From Phycisphaerae bacterium (lineage in GTDB: Bacteria > Planctomycetota > Phycisphaerae > UBA1845 > Fen-1342): 64,000 nucleotides of DNA. Location: NCBI GenBank assembly GCA_030428945.1, contig JAUIEC010000001.1:530438-594437 (forward strand). Reading direction: 5' to 3'. Below the pieces are notes generated by a model. The model had not been told where the DNA came from. It searched no databases and saw only the letters and a program-made list of their open reading frames with translations. Made by a program: the position numbers and the translations under genes. Positions 1 through 8,000 of the stretch are shown here, piece after piece. The stretch's first letter is position 1; the number at the start of each line of letters is the position of its first letter.

Positions 1-359
1 TCGGGGCCACCAACTCGGTCGCCTACCTGTTCAGCAAACGCGGCGTGATCGCCATCGAGAAGTCCAGGGTCGACGAGGAACGCCTGACCGAAATCGCCCT
101 CGAACACGGGGCCGACGACGTCCGTGACGAAGGCGAAGCGTTCGTCATCGAGTGCGACCCGGCCGCCTACATGCCCCTGCGGCAGGCCCTCGACGAGGCC
201 GGGATTCCGGTCGAGAGCGGCGAAGTCACCATGATCGCCGCCACCAACGTCGAAGTCGCCGGCGAGGACGCCGAGAAACTGCTCGCACTCGTCGAAGACC
301 TCGAAGACCACGACGACATCCAGAACGTCTACGGCAACTACGAACTCCCCGACGAGTAG
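1..359 (+). CDS. YebC/PmpR-family regulator, 5' end outside window
   Basis: Only the C-terminal part is present, about 118 codons; the reading frame is open to the left edge. It begins GATNSVAYLFSKRGVIAIEK, the family's conserved glycine-rich strand leading into the C-terminal domain (usually written G.VAY.F...G.I). The tail DIQNVYGNYELPDE matches the typical family ending. Family members bind DNA and act as transcription regulators, and some relieve ribosome stalling; which applies here cannot be told. The protein is acidic in its last third. The stop is TAG at 357-359. The upstream neighbour (often ruvC) is not visible. Confidence 0.85.
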   Translation, partial: GATNSVAYLFSKRGVIAIEKSRVDEERLTEIALEHGADDVRDEGEAFVIECDPAAYMPLRQALDEAGIPVESGEVTMIAATNVEVAGEDAEKLLALVEDLEDHDDIQNVYGNYELPDE

Positions 360-504
360 CCCGCCGCACTCGGGTGAAAAGCCGAGGGCTGCAACCGGGC
401 CGTCAGGCCTCCGCATGCGGCCGGATTCACGCCAGGCGCCTGCATCCGGCCAGCCCCGGCGGACGAATTCCCTCCCGATCGGTCATTCAGTCGGAGAGAT
501 TGCC

Positions 505-1113
505 TTGGGAGCCACCGCCCGGTTGCTGGTGTGCGTCGTCGTGCTGCTGGCCGGCTGTGGTCAGCCGGACACGCGTCAGGCTGCGGCCGGGCAGCCTGAG
601 ATGGCCTCGGATACGCGGCCGGGTCCGGTTCGGGCGGTCAACTGGAAGGTCGATCTGACCCGCTACAGCGGCAAGTGGTACGAAATCGCCTACTACCCGG
701 CCCGCTTCTCCGAGGGCTGCACGGCCACGACGGCCGAGTACGCGCTGCGGGAGGACGGGCGTCTGGCGTGCGTCAACCGCTGCCGGGACGAGCGGCCGAC
801 CGGCAAGGCCCGCAGCACGGAAGGGGTCGGCAGAGTGGTCGACCCGGCCACCAACGCGAAGCTGCGGTTCACGTACTACCTGGTGTTCAAGGGCGACTAC
901 TGGATCATCGACCTCGACCCGGAATACCGCTGGGCCGTGGTCAGCGATCCGAAACGCAAGACGCTGTTCATTCGCAGCCGCACGCCACGGCTCGACCCGC
1001 AGATCTACGCCGGCATCCTCGAACGGCTGGCCGTCCAGGGGTTCGACCTTGAGCGGATTGAGCGGACTGTCTGGCCGGAAAGCGTCGCGGATCCCTCTGA
1101 GCCCAATCCATAA
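505..1113 (+). CDS. Lipocalin-family lipoprotein (Blc-like)
   Basis: About 202 residues. I chose the TTG start at 505 because GGAGAG lies six bases upstream and because it gives a short lipoprotein signal with lipobox LLAGC at Cys18. An in-frame ATG at 415 would add 30 polar residues before the signal. The mature part starts with the lipocalin signature GKWYEIAYYP and continues with FTYYLVFKGDYWIIDLD and the YRWAVVSDP strand typical of bacterial Blc. Known Blc proteins are outer-membrane-anchored and bind fatty acids or lysophospholipids; the ligand here is unknown. It appears monocistronic: 145 bases separate it from the upstream gene and about 300 bases of structured, gene-free DNA follow. 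Confidence 0.85.
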   Translation: MGATARLLVCVVVLLAGCGQPDTRQAAAGQPEMASDTRPGPVRAVNWKVDLTRYSGKWYEIAYYPARFSEGCTATTAEYALREDGRLACVNRCRDERPTGKARSTEGVGRVVDPATNAKLRFTYYLVFKGDYWIIDLDPEYRWAVVSDPKRKTLFIRSRTPRLDPQIYAGILERLAVQGFDLERIERTVWPESVADPSEPNP

Positions 1114-1304
1114 CCCACTGACACCGTGTGGTTTGTGGGTTTCTTCCCAAATTGGCACTTTTTCTTGCGCGCCGGCCGGCCGTTTTGACGCTCTTGATTA
1201 ATGAAGGCAGGGTTACCGAAACCAAGACCCGAGAGCGTGGTAGCAGTCGGAGAAAGGCTCTTCCTGCCCGTGAACCAGCTTGAGCTCTTTCTACCCCTCC
1301 GGAG

Positions 1305-1339
1305 AGCCCCGGTCCGGCCCTTGTGGTCGGGTCGGGGCT
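1305..1339 (+). other. Long perfect hairpin in gene-free region
   Basis: The arms 1305-1319 and 1325-1339 pair over 15 positions when G-U pairs are allowed, with a five-base loop CTTGT. The hairpin lies 190 bases after the lipocalin stop and 50 bases before a terminator-like hairpin, both oriented to fold in plus-strand RNA. The 1114-1430 gap contains no convincing gene. The hairpin may belong to a long 3' UTR or to an independent small RNA. I do not recognise a known RNA family: no 4.5S, RNase P or tmRNA core motif was seen. Confidence 0.4.
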
Positions 1340-1385
1340 GCTCCATTCGGCGCATCTGGGCAGCGCCGGCCTGCATGGCAAACTC

Positions 1386-1428
1386 GGCCCCTCTCCCGGT
1401 GGGGAGCCCGGCGCAGGGGCCTTTTGAT
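1386..1428 (+). terminator. Rho-independent terminator-like hairpin, plus strand
   Basis: GGCCCCT (1386-1392) pairs with AGGGGCC (1415-1421). An inner CTCCC/GGGAG stem lies at 1393-1406, and TTTTGATTT follows immediately. The T-rich side is on the plus strand, so it would end transcripts coming from the lipocalin gene or from the structured region before it. It abuts the 3' end of the minus-strand gene at 1431. Confidence 0.55.
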
Positions 1429-1430
1429 TT

Positions 1431-1715
1431 TCAGATCTGTTCGCCGCATTCGGGGCAGCGCGGCTCGCGGAGTCCGCGCAGAATGTAGCGGCATCGCCGG
1501 CAGCGGGTCTCCTCCGACCCGGTCCGGTCCGTCCACCAGACCATCACCCAACCCAGCCCGGTCAGCCCCAGCAGGCCGGTCCCCAGCGGAACCTGCACCG
1601 CCTCGTAGCTGATCATCAGCGACCCGGGCTGCACCGCAACCAGCCACCAGAAGACCACCGACACCGCGGCCAGACCGATCGTCAGGAAGATGTTCACCCG
1701 CTGCATGCGCCGCAA
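1431..1715 (-). CDS. Small membrane protein with C-terminal zinc ribbon
   Basis: 94 residues. Two predicted membrane helices (about 7-29 and 38-61) are followed by a cytoplasmic-looking tail with two Cys pairs: CRRCRYILRGL then PRCPECGEQI. This four-cysteine tail is recurrent in planctomycete and Phycisphaerae membrane proteins and probably binds zinc; no function is established. The start at 1715 follows the basic MRRMQR n-region. It lies 67 bases downstream of the HDOD-GGDEF gene on the same strand, so the two may be co-transcribed. Confidence 0.65.
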   Translation of the reverse strand: MRRMQRVNIFLTIGLAAVSVVFWWLVAVQPGSLMISYEAVQVPLGTGLLGLTGLGWVMVWWTDRTGSEETRCRRCRYILRGLREPRCPECGEQI

Positions 1716-1782
1716 TCCTCACGCCCCCGATCCGGACGCAGTCTACCGCGACTGGCAGGTGGAATCGTCACCCGGTGCCTTT

Positions 1783-3240
1783 TCAGGCCCCGATCGGCTG
1801 CACCGTGACCGTCATCACCCGGTTGCGGCCGGCGTGCTTGGCCGCGTACAGACGCTGGTCCGCCTGCTCGATCAGGTCGCGGACGCTGATCGACAGGCCG
1901 GCCTGCAGCACGGCCACGCCGAAACTGGCCGTGACCCGCAGCGTCTGGTCGTTCCACGGGATGCCGGTCGCTTCGATCGCGGACCGCAACTGCTCCCCGA
2001 TGTCGCCGGCCCGCTCGGCCGGTTTGTGCACCAGGATCACCGCGAACTCCTCGCCACCGTAGCGGGCGACGAAACCGGGGGCCTCGGCCTGCAGCGCGGC
2101 GGCGACCTGCCGCAGGACCTCGTCCCCCGCGCGGTGGCCGTGCGTGTCGTTGAACTTCTTGAAGTGGTCGACGTCCAGCAGCAGCAGGGCGAGGGTCTGT
2201 TCCTGCTCGGCGCTGCGGGTCAGTTCCTCGTCCAGTCGCTTGTCGAAGGCGGCCCGGTTGGCAATCTGCGTCAGGCTGTCGGTCGACGCGGCCTCGAGAA
2301 TCCGCTTGGTTTCCTCGTTCAGGCGGGCGCCCTCGGCCCGCGCGGCTTCCTCGGCCCGGTCGGCCTGGAAACGCTGCGCCTCGCTGGCGAGACTCAGCAT
2401 CGCCAGTTGCATGGCCGCATCGGACTGCAGTTGCGCCAGTCCGCCCGCTCGTTCGGCCGGCACGGCCAGTCGCTCGGCCGCGGATTCGGCGGCCTGGCGG
2501 GCCAGCGTGACGAAGGCTTCGGCCTCGGCGGGGCTGCATTCGAGGGCGGTCACCGCCCGGTCCGGGTCACCGCCCGCGAGTGCGTTGGCGGCCTGCAGGA
2601 TGCCGGTCAGTGTTCCGCCGGGAAGGTCATCGAACTGGTGTTCGATCGTCCCGCAGACGACTTCGGGCAGGTGCTGGTCGCGAAGCAGGGCGGCGCTCAG
2701 TTGCCCGTGGTGCCAGCCGAGCAGGTCGGTCTCGATCCGGGCCCGGGTGGCGTCGTCCGCATGCTGGTCCGCGAGGAGGCCGACCAGGGATTCCGGGGCG
2801 GCCTGCCACGCGGCGAGCAGCCCGATCTCGGCCAGCAGTCCGGCCGCGTAGGCCCGCTGCCGTTCCTCGGGATGGAACCGCTCGGCGAGTGCCTGGCAGG
2901 TCAGGGCGCGGGTCAGGGAGCGCTGCCAGAGGGCGGCGCAGTCGAGTTCCGCGTCGGCGGCGCCGTCGAGCTGCGTCAGGGTGAAGCTCAGCGCGACCAG
3001 TTTGACGCTGTGCAGACCGAGCGCCTCGACGGACTGCGCGAAGGCGATCCCGTCGTCACCGATACTGGCCATCTGCACGACCTTGATGAACAGTGCCGGG
3101 TCGGCCCGCAGCAGGTCGCTGATTTCGGCGGCGGTCAGGTCGTGGCGTCCGACCTGCTGCACGGCCCGGGCGGCGACGCCGGGGGCGGTCGGAAGGCCGG
3201 CGGCCGTGCGAATGCGTTCGAGCACCTGGTCCATGGTCAT
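1783..3240 (-). CDS. HDOD-GGDEF protein (probable diguanylate cyclase)
   Basis: 485 residues. Residues about 10-215 form an HDOD domain, opening with LPTAPGVAARAVQ and a helical core, and likely regulatory. Residues about 240-315 are an alanine/glutamate-rich helical linker. Residues 318-480 are a GGDEF domain with DSLTQIANR at 321 and an intact active-site loop GGEEF at 395-399, so c-di-GMP synthesis from two GTP is likely. The four residues before the site (EAPG) are not RxxD, so product inhibition through the usual I-site is not expected. A CCGATAGCAAC element lies 33 bases upstream of the start, resembling elements before flagellar genes in this window. Confidence 0.88.
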   Translation of the reverse strand: MTMDQVLERIRTAAGLPTAPGVAARAVQQVGRHDLTAAEISDLLRADPALFIKVVQMASIGDDGIAFAQSVEALGLHSVKLVALSFTLTQLDGAADAELDCAALWQRSLTRALTCQALAERFHPEERQRAYAAGLLAEIGLLAAWQAAPESLVGLLADQHADDATRARIETDLLGWHHGQLSAALLRDQHLPEVVCGTIEHQFDDLPGGTLTGILQAANALAGGDPDRAVTALECSPAEAEAFVTLARQAAESAAERLAVPAERAGGLAQLQSDAAMQLAMLSLASEAQRFQADRAEEAARAEGARLNEETKRILEAASTDSLTQIANRAAFDKRLDEELTRSAEQEQTLALLLLDVDHFKKFNDTHGHRAGDEVLRQVAAALQAEAPGFVARYGGEEFAVILVHKPAERAGDIGEQLRSAIEATGIPWNDQTLRVTASFGVAVLQAGLSISVRDLIEQADQRLYAAKHAGRNRVMTVTVQPIGA

Positions 3241-3273
3241 AGCTGCCCCTCGGCTTCGGGTTGGAACCTTACC

Positions 3274-3284
3274 GTTGCTATCGG
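3274..3284 (-). promoter_or_regulatory. CCGATAGCAAC element upstream of HDOD-GGDEF gene
   Basis: Read on the minus strand this is CCGATAGCAAC, 33 bases before the ATG at 3240. It resembles the -10 box GCCGATAA of FliA-type sigma factors, and a fliA gene is present at 30110-30973. I see no convincing -35 box at the usual distance. Five similar elements occur in this window. Confidence 0.35.
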
Positions 3285-3331
3285 ATCGCGGCGGGCGGAA
3301 CTCGATTTACGGCGGGGGGGCCGATAAAGGC

Positions 3332-3370
3332 GAGGGAGCAAGGGAGCGAGGGAGCGAGGGAGCGAGAGAG
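3332..3370. repeat. Tandem GGGAGCGA short repeats
   Basis: About five copies of a degenerate eight-base unit, GGGAGCGA or GGGAGCAA. They sit immediately before the first 178-base direct repeat. The same unit recurs in gaps at 17427-17463 and 47389-47484. Confidence 0.75.
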
Positions 3371-3543
3371 ATCGTAGGGTGCGTCATCGACGCGGCCGAC
3401 CGCGGTTGCGTCGACCGTGGAAGCGGCAGGCGTCGATGCCGCACCGCCCGGCTCTTCTGCCTGGCGGTCCTTCTTCCGTGTCGGGGCCAAACGCAAGTCC
3501 CCCACCCTTCCGCTCGCTGCGCTCGCTTAAGGATGGGGCACCC
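3366..3543 (+). repeat. 178-base direct repeat, copy 1
   Basis: Starts GAGAGATCGTAGGGTGCGTC and ends GGATGGGGCACCC. Copy 2 begins 204 bases downstream and differs by three substitutions and one deleted A. Both lie in the 587-base gene-free stretch 3241-3827, in which I see no coding signal. The strings CCACCCTTCCGCTCGCT and GTAGGGTGCGTCATCGACGC look like interspersed-repeat material, but no transposase or terminal inverted repeats are visible. Confidence 0.85.
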
Positions 3544-3569
3544 CGGGGAGAGGATGGGGCACCCGGGGG

Positions 3570-3746
3570 GAGAGATCGTAGGGTGCGTCATCGACGCGGC
3601 CGACCGCGGTAGCGTCGACCGTGGAAGCGGCAGGCGTCGATGCCGCACCGCCTGGCTCTTCTGCCTGGCGGTCCTTCTTCCGTGTCGGGGCCAAACGCAG
3701 TCCCCCACCCTTCCGCTCGCTGCGCTCTCTTAAGGATGGGGCACCC
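3570..3746 (+). repeat. 177-base direct repeat, copy 2
   Basis: Near-identical to 3366-3543: GTT/GTA, CCCGG/CCTGG, GCAAGT/GCAGT and GCTCGCTT/GCTCTCTT are the differences seen. The two copies are separated by 26 bases containing another GGATGGGGCACCC. The high identity suggests recent tandem duplication. Confidence 0.85.
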
Positions 3747-3760
3747 GGCGAGGGGGATGC

Positions 3761-3804
3761 TGAGAAAACAACGGAAGCCGGCCACCTTTCGACGGCCGGC
3801 TTCC
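3761..3804 (-). terminator. Terminator of the rpsL-rpsG transcript
   Basis: GGAAGCCGGCC (3773-3783) pairs with GGCCGGCTTCC (3794-3804), an 11-base perfect stem. On the minus strand it is followed by GTTGTTTTCTCA. It lies 23 bases past the rpsG stop, in the right orientation to end the ribosomal protein transcript. This indicates that fusA and tuf do not follow rpsG here. Confidence 0.8.
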
Positions 3805-3827
3805 GGTGATGTCGGGTTGCGTCCTGG

Positions 3828-4304
3828 TTACCAGGCGAAGTGCGAGAAGGCCTTGTTGGCGTCGGCCATGCGGTGCACGTTTTCGCGGGTCTGCATCGCT
3901 TCGCCTTCGCGGCGGTAGGCGGCCATGATCTCCTCGGCCAGGCGCTGGGCCATCGGTCGGCCCTTCTTGCCGCGGCAGGCGGCGAGGACCCAGCGGATGG
4001 AGAGCGACTGGCGGCGCTTGGCGTTGACCTGCATCGGGACCTGGTAGTTGGCACCACCGACGCGGCGCGAGCGGACCTCGATGCCGGGCTTGACGTTCTC
4101 GAGCGCGGTCTCGAAGACCTCGATCGGGGGCACGTCGCGGATCTTCTTCTCGATCAGGTCCATCGCGTCGTAGAAGACACGCAGGGCGACGGACTTCTTG
4201 CCGTCCCACATCATGCAGTTGACGAACTTGGTCGCCAGCTTGCTGTTGTACTTGGCGTCGCCGCGCATCTGGGAGGCCGAGGCCGTAAAACGCTTGTAAG
4301 CCAT
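3828..4304 (-). CDS. rpsG: 30S ribosomal protein S7
   Basis: 158 residues, normal for bacterial S7. The start at 4304 gives [20 protein letters not shown]; the frame is open further upstream but that part overlaps rpsL out of frame. Family landmarks are [15 protein letters not shown], the [16 protein letters not shown] loop that contacts 16S rRNA, and [12 protein letters not shown]7 nucleates assembly of the 30S head. It lies 25 bases after rpsL on the same strand and is followed by a strong terminator rather than fusA, so this is a shortened str operon. Confidence 0.97.
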   Translation of the reverse strand: MAYKRFTASASQMRGDAKYNSKLATKFVNCMMWDGKKSVALRVFYDAMDLIEKKIRDVPPIEVFETALENVKPGIEVRSRRVGGANYQVPMQVNAKRRQSLSIRWVLAACRGKKGRPMAQRLAEEIMAAYRREGEAMQTRENVHRMADANKAFSHFAW

Positions 4305-4329
4305 CGTGGTCGTACTCGCTGAGGTCGAA

Positions 4330-4722
4330 TTACTTCTTCTTGCGCTTCGTGCCGTACTTGCTGCGGCCGCGATTGCGTTCCTTGCCTTCCTTGTCCTTGG
4401 CGACGGCCGAGCAGTCGAGCTTGCCGCGGACGATGTGGTAGCGGACACCGGGCAGGTCCCGGACCCGGCCACCACGGACGAGGACGATGCTGTGTTCCTG
4501 CAGGTTGTGGTCGACGCCGCCGATGTAGGCCGTGACTTCCTTGCCGTTGGTCAGACGGACACGGGCGACCTTCCGCAGGGCGGAGTTGGGCTTCTTGGGC
4601 GTCTGGGTCTTGACCTGCAGGCAGACCCCGCGTCGCTGCGGGCAGCTTTCGAGGTCGCGGACCTTTGACTTGGCCAATACCTTGCGTCGCGGTTGACGCA
4701 CGAGCTGGTTGATCGTGGGCAT
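4330..4722 (-). CDS. rpsL: 30S ribosomal protein S12
   Basis: 130 residues from [10 protein letters not shown], with GGAAG six bases before the ATG. It contains CPQRRGVC and the decoding-site loop [11 protein letters not shown] with Lys43 intact. Two deviations stand out. The usually lysine position 88 in GGRVKDLPG is arginine (GGRVRDLPG), a change known to confer streptomycin resistance in Escherichia coli and mycobacteria. The usual AYIPGEGHNLQEH reads [13 protein letters not shown]. The C terminus is long and basic (KYGTKRKKK). It is the first gene of a two-gene operon with rpsG, preceded by a promoter and a terminator-like hairpin in the leader. Confidence 0.97.
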   Translation of the reverse strand: MPTINQLVRQPRRKVLAKSKVRDLESCPQRRGVCLQVKTQTPKKPNSALRKVARVRLTNGKEVTAYIGGVDHNLQEHSIVLVRGGRVRDLPGVRYHIVRGKLDCSAVAKDKEGKERNRGRSKYGTKRKKK

Positions 4723-4753
4723 TCCAACTTCCGTTCTGGCAGTCCGTTCCAAC

Positions 4754-4788
4754 AAAAACCCCGCGAGCCACAGACCGGCTCCTGCGGG
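4754..4788 (-). promoter_or_regulatory. Terminator-like hairpin (possible attenuator) in rpsL leader
   Basis: On the minus strand CCCGC-AG-GAGCC pairs with GGCTC-GCGGG around a seven-base loop, followed by GTTTTTG. It sits between the rpsL promoter (4823-4850) and the rpsL ribosome-binding site, 32 bases before the ATG. No minus-strand gene lies upstream for it to terminate. A smaller hairpin at 4793-4810 (GCACAC/GTGTGC) precedes it; its loop and downstream edge contain GCGGG, complementary to the CCCGC arm, so an alternative fold is possible. Confidence 0.6.
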
Positions 4789-4822
4789 ACCTGCACACCC
4801 GCCAGTGTGCAGCGAGTCGCCC

Positions 4823-4850
4823 AGTATACCGCTTCCTCCGATCCTGCCAA
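4823..4850 (-). promoter_or_regulatory. Sigma-70-type promoter of rpsL-rpsG
   Basis: Minus-strand -35 TTGGCA (4845-4850), 16-base spacer, -10 TATACT (4823-4828); each hexamer differs from consensus at one position. The predicted transcript start is near 4816, giving a leader of about 94 bases that holds two hairpins. Confidence 0.7.
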
Positions 4851-5020
4851 GGGCCCGACCCAGAAACCAGATCGGACGGTCGATGCGTTAACGTCTGATA
4901 ATCAAGTGACCCTCGGGGGGTTTCGAGCGCCTCGCTCTCAAGTTACGACCCCAGGAGTGGTACGATGGCGTCAGGTTCGACACGGATCGGGGGGCGCTTC
5001 GGGGGGGCCGGAGACAAGCC

Positions 5021-8000
5021 ATGGCCAAGTGGTGGCTGATTGCGGCGGCAATGCTGCTGGTGCAACCGGTTCGGGCGCAGACAACGCTTTACGTGGACGA
5101 CGACGCCGTTGCGGATCCCGGTCCGGGCGATGTTTCGGCCAGTGATCCACTTGAAGATGGTTCGTTGCTCCACCCGTTCGACGCGATTCAGGAAGCGCTC
5201 GACCTCGCCGCGCCCGGTGACACCGTCCTGGTGCGCGACGGGACCTATCAGGGCGTTGGCAACTACGCACTGAGTTTCAACGGCAAGGATCTGATCCTTA
5301 CCAGTGAGAACGGACCCGAAACCTGCATCCTTGATGCTGGTCGCCGCGGACACGGAATCCGCTTCGAGAACGGCGAGACCGCCGCGTCCGAGGTAATCGG
5401 GTTGACCATCACCCGGGCGCGTGTCCGCGACGAATGTGGAGGCGGGATCTACTGCGACAACGCGAGCCCGACGTTCCGGGACTGCATCATCCTCGACAAC
5501 GAGAACTGGGCCGACTCCGAATTCTGTAAGGGGGGCGCCGGCGCGTTCTTCTTGAATTCTTCGTCGCTGGTGGTTGACTGCGTTTTTCGACGCAATGAAA
5601 ACCAGGTCGATGACGAGTTCGGGCTCAGTCCCAGTTCTTTCGGCGGCGGAATCCACGCGCGTTCCTCTGGCCTGGTCATTCGGAATTCACTGTTCGAACT
5701 CAACTACGGCGGTGGCGGCGGTGAAGGCGGTGGCGGTGGCGGCGGCGCTTATCTCTCTTCGTCTACGGTGTTGCTTGAGGATTCCACCTTTCGAGTGAAC
5801 TTTGCCGGTGGCGGTGGTTCATGGATGCCCGGGAACTTCGTCCAGGAGGTTGGTGAGGGAAGCCCCGGTGGCGCCATCGCGGCCACGAACTGTGACCTCA
5901 CCATTCGGAACTGTCGTTTCATCGAGAACTTTGGCGGCGGAGGTGGGTCGGGCACCGAGGACGATGGTCTGAACGGCCGGGATGGTGCACCCGGCGGGGC
6001 GATCTACCTGAGCAACACCACCGCGCGAATTCACGGCAGCGAGTTCCGAGAGAACCGGGCCGGTGGTGGTGGCGATTCCGAAAGCAACGGCGGCGACGGC
6101 GCCGATGGCGGCGCGATCTACGCGACGGCGGGCTCGCAGGTGACGCTGACCAACGTCGTCCTGGCCGGAAACCTGGCCGGGACCGAAGGGGAGGCGGATC
6201 GGTCCGGGTTGCCCGGCGCGGGCGGCGCGCTGGCCGCCCATGGCACGAGCACGTTTGACGTGGTCAACGCGACCGTGGTCGGCAACCGGTCGCCCAGCGA
6301 CCTGCCGGCGGCCGATGTGTTCTACGGTGACGTAAGCGTTGCCAACTCGATCGTCCGCGGGCCGTTCGACCAGTTGGCGGGCGGCGGGCAACTGACGATC
6401 CGCTACAGCAACGTCGAGGGCGGCTACGCCGGCGAGGGGAACATCGACAGTCCCCCCGGCTTCCGGGATCCCGACGGAGCGGATGACGACGAGAACACCT
6501 ACGATGACAACGACTACCATCCGCGACTCGGCGCCTCGGGCAACGACGCCGGCGACAACACAGCCCTGCCGGTCGATGCGTTGCTCGACTTCGACGGTGG
6601 CGCGCGCCTGACCGACGATCCGAACCGGGTCGACACCGGGGTGGGCGTCGCGCCGATCGTTGATCTCGGCGCCTTCGAAGTCAACAACGGCGTCCCGACG
6701 GACTGTGACAATGCCTACGATCCGAGCCTCGACTGCGATAACGATGGCATCCTTGATGCCTGCCAGAGCGATTGCGACGGGAACGGACAGTCGGATCTCT
6801 GCGACGTGCTCGACGGGACCCTGCCGGACTGCAACGGCAACGGCGTGCCGGACGAATGCGACGTCTCCGCCGGGGTCGAGAGCGACTGCAACGGCAACGG
6901 CATTCCCGACAGTTGTGACATCGCGAGCGGCACGGCCAACGACTGCGACGGCAACGGTGTGCCAGACACCTGCGATCTGAGCACGGGCCCGGACTGCAAC
7001 GCCAACGGCATTCCGGATGTGTGCGAGCCGGATTGCGATCAGGATGGCATCCCGGACTCCTGCGAGTTCCCTGGTCCCTTCGACGGGGGGGCGGTGCGTT
7101 TCCACGGCGCGGCGCGGCTCAGTTTTGGCGGGGGCGTGTCCGATTACCGCGTGGACGAAGTCATCACGGTCGAGGCCTGGGTCTACCCGACTGCGCTCGG
7201 TGGTTCGCGCACGATCGTCCGCAAGTCCGGGAACAACTACTGGCTTCGGCTGGTCGACGGGCACGTTCGCTTCGGCTACACCGGCAGCGTTGCCTACAAG
7301 TATGATTCACTCGACGCGATTCCGCTGAACGCGTGGACGCATATCGCGGTCGTCCATACCTTCGCAACCTCCGAGATCACCCTGTATCTGAACGGTGCGC
7401 CCGTTCCGGGATCCTGGCTGGTGGCGCCTGCTGACGATCCAGTCAACGTCTTCGGCCCTCTGTACGTCGGCAACAATTTCGCCGAAACCAGCGGCTTCTA
7501 CGGCCTGATCGACGAACTGCGCGTCTGGGACCGGGCCCGCACGCCGGGCGAGATCGCCGCGGATTACGACCAACTGGTGTCGACCAGTTCGCCCGGTTTG
7601 AAGGCCTGCCTGCGTTTCGATGACCTGCCGGGTGACGAGGCACGCGAACTGATCCTCGGGCACACCGACGAACTCCCACCCGGTGTCGAGTGGCAAAGCC
7701 TGTTCGATTGCCCGCCTTGCTCGATCGTGACCCCCGAGAACGACTGCAACGGGGACGGCGTCGTCGACGAATGCCAACTCGATGACCGCGCGACCCTGCT
7801 GGTCTGCAGCCGATCGACCGACAGCGTCCTCGTTTACGACGCCGAGACGGGCGCATTCCTGCGATCGCTGACGGTCTCCGCCGCGGACGGCCTGGGATAC
7901 CCGAACGGCCTGGCGGTGGCGGTCAATGGAGATGTGTTCGTCTCCAGCGTTACCTCGAACAGCGTCTTCAAGCTCGCCATGCCCGGCGGAGAGGTCGTCG

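Noticed and set aside
1153..1168. Sigma-54-like TTGGCACTTTTTCTTGC after the lipocalin gene
   Set aside because: GG and GC are separated by eleven bases instead of ten, a spacing sigma-54 rarely tolerates, and no suitable gene follows on that strand.
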